Positions 59,472 to 64,000 of a stretch of 64,000 nt of DNA are shown in pieces (the first letter of the stretch is position 1; each line of letters starts with the position of its first letter). The notes under the pieces are model-generated. The model had not been told where the DNA came from. It made no database searches and saw only the letters and a list, made by a program, of their open reading frames with translations. The DNA is from Nakamurella deserti (lineage in GTDB: Bacteria; Actinomycetota; Actinomycetes; Mycobacteriales; Nakamurellaceae). Made by a program: the position numbers and the translations under genes. Where the stretch lies: positions 1,612,001 through 1,676,000 of the forward strand of contig NZ_QCXS01000002.1 in the NCBI RefSeq assembly GCF_003260015.1. Direction: 5' to 3'.

Positions 59472-59803
59472 GCGTCGTCACCGGTCCGTTCGGTGTTGCC
59501 CGGGCGACGGTTCCTGGTCGCGGCGAACACGATCGCGACGGTGGCGACACCGACGAAGACGAAGGCGAACTGGAACCAGTAGAACAGCGGCAGGCCGAGG
59601 AACCGCGGTTCGGTCTTGTTGAACACCGGCGTGACGAGCATCAGCAGCGGCAACGCCAGCAGCAAGTTCCACCAGCTCCACTGGATGGCGTTGCCGGCGT
59701 CACGACCGGTGCCCTCCTCGCGGTCGACGGCCCGGCCGCTCTGCCACCCGGTCGGATCACGACCCTTGTCCGGACTCGATCCGCTACCGCCGCCAGCTGC
59801 CAT
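59468..59803 (-). CDS. DUF3311 family small membrane subunit
   Basis: A 111-residue protein with two helices. The DUF3311 core is NLLLALPLLMLVTPVFNKTE, PRFLGLPLFYWFQFAFVFVG and VATVAIVF. The N-terminal ~40 residues are polar (DKGRDPTGWQSGRAVDREEG) and longer than usual. DUF3311 proteins are encoded just upstream of SSS-type symporters and are thought to be accessory subunits. GGGAGA precedes the ATG at 59803. Confidence 0.88.
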   Translation of the reverse strand: MAAGGGSGSSPDKGRDPTGWQSGRAVDREEGTGRDAGNAIQWSWWNLLLALPLLMLVTPVFNKTEPRFLGLPLFYWFQFAFVFVGVATVAIVFAATRNRRPGNTERTGDDA

Positions 59804-60052
59804 GATGACCGTCTCCCTACCCTGCTGTTCGTCGTCGAACCGTGCCGTGCCCGGCCGTGCAGGCAACACAGTAGGACCCTCCCGGTCCGATCGCGCGACC
59901 GCGATCCCCGACACGCCACGCGGTGCCGCGCCCGGATGCGCCCGGCGGGAGCAGACCGCCGCACGACCGGGCGGTCCTGTTGTCGTATCCTTCGCAGCGC
60001 GGTCGCGCCGGTGGTGCATCGCCCCACCTCGCCCCGCGCCGGAGGACCTCCC

Positions 60053-61492
60053 ATGCCCAGCACCCGCCCGAGCCCCTGGGCCCGGCTGGTCGCGACCGCC
60101 GGCGGCCGGACGCAGCTGCGCGTCATCGCCCTGCTGGCCGGTGCGCTCGCGCTGGCGGCGGGTGACCAGACCATCGTCGGCGCGGTCGCGCCGGACATGA
60201 AGGTCGCGCTGGACATCGACAACACCGCGGTCGGCCTGCTGATCACCGCGGCCAGCCTGGTGGGTGCGGCGACCACGCTCCCCTTCGGCATCCTCGCCGA
60301 CCGGACCCGCCGGGTGCGGCTGCTGGCGTGGTGCGTGCTGAGCTGGTCGGTGTCGGTCACGGTGGCCGGTTTCTCGCCGAACTACCTGACCATGCTGGCG
60401 GCGCAGGTCGCGCTGGGTGCCGGCATCGGGGCCGCGACCCCGATCGTCGCGTCGCTGACCGGCGACCTCTTCCCGTCCGCGAGCCGCGGCCGGGTCTACG
60501 CGTTGATCCTCGCCGGCGAGTTCACCGGGGCGGCGGCCGCGCTGCTGCTGGCCGGTGAGATGGCGGCGTGGTGGTCGTGGCGCGGCGCCTTCTGGGTGCT
60601 CGCGGTACCGGGTCCGCTGCTGGCCTACGCCCTGATCCGGACGCTGCCGGAGCCGGCGCGCGGCGGCCAGCAGGAGCTGCTCGACCACGACGCCACCGCG
60701 GAACGGTCGGGCAGTCTCACCACGCTGGTGCGCTCCAGAGGCGTCCAGCCGGACCCGCGGGCCGTGCTCACCACCGACCCCACCGGCCACTCGATGTGGT
60801 GGGCCGTGAAGTACGTGCTGACCATCCGCTCCAACGTCTACATCATCGTGGCGTCGGCGTTGGTGTACTTCTACGTCGCCGGCCTGCAGGCGTTCATCGT
60901 GGTGTTCCTGCGCGGCCGCTACGACTTCGACCAGAACACCGCCACCCTGCTGCTCGTCACCGTCGGCATCGCCACCGTCACCGGCACCCTGATCGCCGGC
61001 CCGCTCTCGGACCGCTGGATCGGCCGCGGCCGGATCGCCGCCCGTCCGGTCCTGGCCGGGATCGCCTGCCTGGTCGCCTTCGTGCTGGCGGTCCCCGGTG
61101 TGGCCATCCCGACGTTCCTGATCGGCTGGCCGCTGCTGCTCATCGCCTCGGCGCTGATCGGCGCGGCGAACCCGCCGCTGGACGCCGCCCGGCTCGACGT
61201 CGTCCACTCCCGGCTGTGGGGCCGGGCGGAGAGCGTGCGCACGTTCGTCCAGACGCTGCTGAAATCATCCGCGCCGCTGCTGTTCGGCTGGCTGTCCACC
61301 GTGCTCAGCCCGGCCGGGGTGGACCCCAACGAGGTGCAGGGCGACGGTGCCGTCGGTCTCACCCGGGCCTTCCTGCTGCTCCTGGGGGTGCTGGTCGTCG
61401 CCGGCGGGCTGCTGGTGGTCGCCGCGCGCCGCAGCTACCCCCGTGACGTCGCCACCGCGATCGCCTCCGAGGACGCCACCGCACGGCGCTGA
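60053..61492 (+). CDS. MFS transporter
   Basis: A 479-residue major facilitator protein. Helix 1 is VIALLAGALALAAGDQTIVG. Motif A is ATTLPFGILADRTRRVRLLA. The helix 5 motif region is GEFTGAAAALLLAGEMAAWW with WRGAFWVLAVPGPLLAYALI. The central cytosolic loop (about 205-250) is long. The second half has LIAGPLSDRWIGRGRIAARP. GGAGG sits 8 bases before ATG 60053. The substrate is unknown. The arrangement resembles the spinster-like/hexuronate-like MFS group. Confidence 0.85.
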   Translation: MPSTRPSPWARLVATAGGRTQLRVIALLAGALALAAGDQTIVGAVAPDMKVALDIDNTAVGLLITAASLVGAATTLPFGILADRTRRVRLLAWCVLSWSVSVTVAGFSPNYLTMLAAQVALGAGIGAATPIVASLTGDLFPSASRGRVYALILAGEFTGAAAALLLAGEMAAWWSWRGAFWVLAVPGPLLAYALIRTLPEPARGGQQELLDHDATAERSGSLTTLVRSRGVQPDPRAVLTTDPTGHSMWWAVKYVLTIRSNVYIIVASALVYFYVAGLQAFIVVFLRGRYDFDQNTATLLLVTVGIATVTGTLIAGPLSDRWIGRGRIAARPVLAGIACLVAFVLAVPGVAIPTFLIGWPLLLIASALIGAANPPLDAARLDVVHSRLWGRAESVRTFVQTLLKSSAPLLFGWLSTVLSPAGVDPNEVQGDGAVGLTRAFLLLLGVLVVAGGLLVVAARRSYPRDVATAIASEDATARR

Positions 61493-61564
61493 CGGACGAC
61501 CCCCGGTTTGCCCTGCCGTCGGGAGCGGGCATCCTGGGCGAGAGGACAGAAACGGGGTCATGGC

Positions 61565-63955
61565 ATGGTGCTCGACAGCAGCGACGACAAGGACTACGAC
61601 GAGGCCGACCTGAAGGTCGAACACCGGAAGGACCACGCGGCCGGCCCGACCGCCGTCGCGGTGTCGATGAAGCGGGCGCTGGGGCACATGGGCGTCAAGC
61701 GGACGGCGCAGACGCTGCTCAAGCTCAACCAGCTCGAGGGCTTCGACTGCATGAGCTGCGCCTGGCCCGATCCCGATCCGGGGCATCGGCACACCGCCGA
61801 GTTCTGCGAGAACGGCGCCAAGGCCGTCGCCGAGGAGGCGACCACCGCCCGGGCCACCCCGGACTTCTTCGCCGCGCACAGCATCGCCGAGCTCGACAGC
61901 CACACCGAGCTCTGGCTCGGTCAGCAGGGTCGCATCACCCACCCGATGGTGAAGCGCCCCGGTGCCACCCACTACACCGAGATCGCCTGGGACGAGGCCT
62001 TCAGCCTCATCGGCGACCACCTGAAGTCGCTGGACCCCGACCAGGCGATCTTCTACACGTCGGGACGCGCCTCCAACGAGGCCGCGTTCGCCTACCAGCT
62101 CTTCGTCCGGGCCTACGGCACCAACAACCTCCCCGACTGCTCCAACATGTGCCACGAGTCGACCAGCATCGCGCTGCAGGAGTCCATCGGCATCGGCAAG
62201 GCCAGCGTCAGCATCGACGACGTGCACCACGCGAAGCTGCTGATCCTGGCCGGCCAGAACCCGGGCACCAACCACCCGCGGATGCTGTCGGCCCTGGAGA
62301 TCGCCAAGGCCAACGGCGCGAAGATCATCTCGATCAACCCGCTCCGCGAGGCCGGGCTGGTCCGGTTCAAGAACCCGCAGACGCCGAAGGGCGTCGTGGG
62401 CCGCGGCACCGAGCTGTCCGACCTGCACCTGCCCATCCGGATCAACGGCGACCTCGCGCTGTTCCAGGCCGTCGGCGCGCTGCTGACCGGATGGGACGCC
62501 GTCGACCACGACTTCATCGAGCGCTACACCACCGGCTTCGACGCCTGGAAGACCCACGTCGGCGCCATCGACTGGGACTTCGTCACCACCACCACCGGCC
62601 TGTCCCGCGACCAGATCACCGAGATGGCCACGATGATCCGGGACTCCGACGCCACCGTCTGGTGCTGGGCGATGGGACTCACGCAGCACCACAATGCGGT
62701 CGCCACCATCAAGGAGGTCGTCAACCTGGCGCTGATCCGCGGCGACATCGGCAAGCCCGGCGCCGGGGTCTTCCCGGTGCGGGGCCACTCCAACGTCCAG
62801 GGCGACCGGACGATGGGCATCTGGGAGCGGCCGCCGGCGTCGTTCCTGGACTCGCTGCAGAAGGAGTTCGGCTTCGACCCGCCGCGGGAGAACGGCCTGG
62901 ACACCGTGGACAGCATCCGGGCGCTGCGGGACGGCAAGGCGCACTTCTTCCTCGGACTGGGCGGCAACTTCGTGCAGGCCGTCCCGGACACCGACGTCAT
63001 CGTCGAGGCGTTCCGGCACACCGCGATGACCGTGCACATCTCGACCAAGCTCAACCGTTCGCACCTCACCCCCGGGCACACCGCGCTGATCCTGCCGACC
63101 AAGGGCCGCACCGAGAAGGACGTCCAGGCGTCGGGTCCGCAGTGGATCTCGGTGGAGGACTCGACGTGCGTGGTGCACGCGTCGCGCGGACCGCTCAAGC
63201 CGGCGAGCGAGCACCTGAAGTCGGAGGTGGAGATCATCAGCCGGATCGCCGAGGCCACGATCGGCGACCGGTACGGCCTGCAGTGGAAGGCCATGCGGGA
63301 CAACTACTCCGTCATCCGGACGCACATCTCCCGGGTGGTCCCCGGGTGCGAGGCGTACGAGGTCAACGTGCACACCCCCGGCGGCTACGTGATGCCGCAC
63401 CCGCCGCGCGACTCCCGGACGTTCCCGACGGCGTCGGGCAAGGGCGAGATCGTCGTCTCCCCCGTCGACGTGTTGCAGGTGCCGCCGAAGCACCTGATCC
63501 TGCAGACCCTGCGCAGCCACGACCAGTTCAACACCACCATCTACGGACTGTCCGACCGGTACCGGGGTATCGAGGGCGGGCGGCGCGTGGTGTTCCTGCA
63601 CCGCGACGACATCACCGACCTCGGCTTCCACGACGGCGACTACGTCGATCTCCAGACGCGTTGGGACGGCGACGACCACGAGCGGGTCGCCGAGCGGTTC
63701 CGCATCGTCGAGTACGACACGCCCCGCGGGAGTGCGGCGGCCTACTACCCGGAGACCAATCCGCTGGTGCCGCTGGACTCCACCGCCGTGGGCAGCAACT
63801 GTCCGACGTCGAAATCGATCGTCATCGAGCTGTTGCGTTCCGGGGCCCAGGACCCGTACGACAGCCGGTCGGGAGAGGGCCGGACCGACGGTCAGGACGC
63901 CGTGGGCTCGGACTGGACGCACAAGTCCGATCCGCAGCCGCTGCACCTGTCCTGA
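61565..63955 (+). CDS. FdhF/YdeP family molybdopterin oxidoreductase
   Basis: A 796-residue protein like the YdeP branch of formate dehydrogenase-type molybdoenzymes. The N-terminal site has only a cysteine pair (FDCMSCAWPDPDPGHRH), not a full [4Fe-4S] set. Molybdopterin-binding segments: FYTSGRASNEAAFAYQLFVR, NMCHESTSIALQESIGIG, GANPGT-like LLILAGQNPGTNHPRML, and AGVFPVRGHSNVQGDRTMGI. The C-terminal beta-barrel domain is at ~650-780. E. coli YdeP is linked to acid resistance. The actual reaction is unknown. It starts at ATG 61565, 72 bases after the MFS gene. Confidence 0.9.
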   Translation: MVLDSSDDKDYDEADLKVEHRKDHAAGPTAVAVSMKRALGHMGVKRTAQTLLKLNQLEGFDCMSCAWPDPDPGHRHTAEFCENGAKAVAEEATTARATPDFFAAHSIAELDSHTELWLGQQGRITHPMVKRPGATHYTEIAWDEAFSLIGDHLKSLDPDQAIFYTSGRASNEAAFAYQLFVRAYGTNNLPDCSNMCHESTSIALQESIGIGKASVSIDDVHHAKLLILAGQNPGTNHPRMLSALEIAKANGAKIISINPLREAGLVRFKNPQTPKGVVGRGTELSDLHLPIRINGDLALFQAVGALLTGWDAVDHDFIERYTTGFDAWKTHVGAIDWDFVTTTTGLSRDQITEMATMIRDSDATVWCWAMGLTQHHNAVATIKEVVNLALIRGDIGKPGAGVFPVRGHSNVQGDRTMGIWERPPASFLDSLQKEFGFDPPRENGLDTVDSIRALRDGKAHFFLGLGGNFVQAVPDTDVIVEAFRHTAMTVHISTKLNRSHLTPGHTALILPTKGRTEKDVQASGPQWISVEDSTCVVHASRGPLKPASEHLKSEVEIISRIAEATIGDRYGLQWKAMRDNYSVIRTHISRVVPGCEAYEVNVHTPGGYVMPHPPRDSRTFPTASGKGEIVVSPVDVLQVPPKHLILQTLRSHDQFNTTIYGLSDRYRGIEGGRRVVFLHRDDITDLGFHDGDYVDLQTRWDGDDHERVAERFRIVEYDTPRGSAAAYYPETNPLVPLDSTAVGSNCPTSKSIVIELLRSGAQDPYDSRSGEGRTDGQDAVGSDWTHKSDPQPLHLS

Positions 63956-64000
63956 GGTCCGCGCTCGGGCGGTGCGGCTGGGATGTCGGCACGACGGGCG

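Overview
The window is very GC-rich DNA (roughly 70% GC, strong third-position bias) from a free-living, aerobic actinobacterium. Supporting signs are the clpS/DUF2017/pncB block, ftsE-ftsX-smpB-ssrA synteny, many GTG starts, ATGA/GTGA stop-start overlaps, an aa3-type oxidase subunit I, an F420-type (Ddn-like) protein and an alanyl tmRNA whose tag ends in ALAA. Gene content fits the Frankineae/Nakamurella-Geodermatophilus part of the phylum, but no rRNA or marker is present to settle the genus. The window looks chromosomal. I see no phage, IS element, integrase or CRISPR array.

Layout. 1-5.2 kb: rhomboid protease fragment, DUF2017, clpS, the NAD-salvage pair pncB-pncA, a PTH2-like hydrolase and serB. 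5.2-8.4 kb: ctaD, then a siderophore-interacting reductase behind an iron-box-like palindrome. 8.4-20.1 kb: mixed housekeeping and accessory genes (glycosyltransferase, epimerase, Ddn-like protein, solitary LigD phosphoesterase domain, PH-domain membrane protein, GAF-like protein, solitary Phd antitoxin, aldo/keto reductase, TfoX-like, AlkB-like, FAD monooxygenase) and tRNA-Ala(GGC). 20.2-27.1 kb: DsbA-like and MauE/DoxX-like membrane redox proteins, a Pit phosphate transporter, a CopB-type P-ATPase with a CsoR-like operator, a 66-bp tandem repeat and a lipoprotein FKBP isomerase. 27.3-31.05 kb: four translationally coupled genes (MgtE-N/CBS protein, DUF1003, ATP-grasp, glycerate kinase).

31.05-37.7 kb is the most interesting block. 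A cobalamin riboswitch precedes five overlapping or nearly abutting minus-strand genes. The first encodes a secreted, membrane-anchored protein with a DUF4430-like beta domain followed by an alpha/alpha toroid, which are the two folds of animal intrinsic factor and transcobalamin. The second encodes a DUF4430-like domain on an (Ala-Pro)15 stalk. The last three encode the T, A-A' and S components of an ECF transporter. My reading is a dedicated vitamin B12 capture and import system.

38-49.3 kb: ssrA with its terminator, a cluster of GTCGCGAA/TTCGCGAC repeats, an SDR enzyme, DUF3817, an MFS transporter, a small secreted EF-hand-like protein, Mug glycosylase, smpB, a septum-formation-like protein, a phosphoesterase, ftsX, ftsE, a GT39-type membrane enzyme and a HisN-type phosphatase. 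49.3-57.5 kb: ECF sigma factor with its membrane partner, a lone CpaF-type ATPase, a 1059-residue secreted M14 carboxypeptidase and several hypothetical membrane proteins. 57.8-64 kb: MctP-type symporter with its DUF3311 partner, an MFS transporter and a YdeP-type molybdopterin oxidoreductase.
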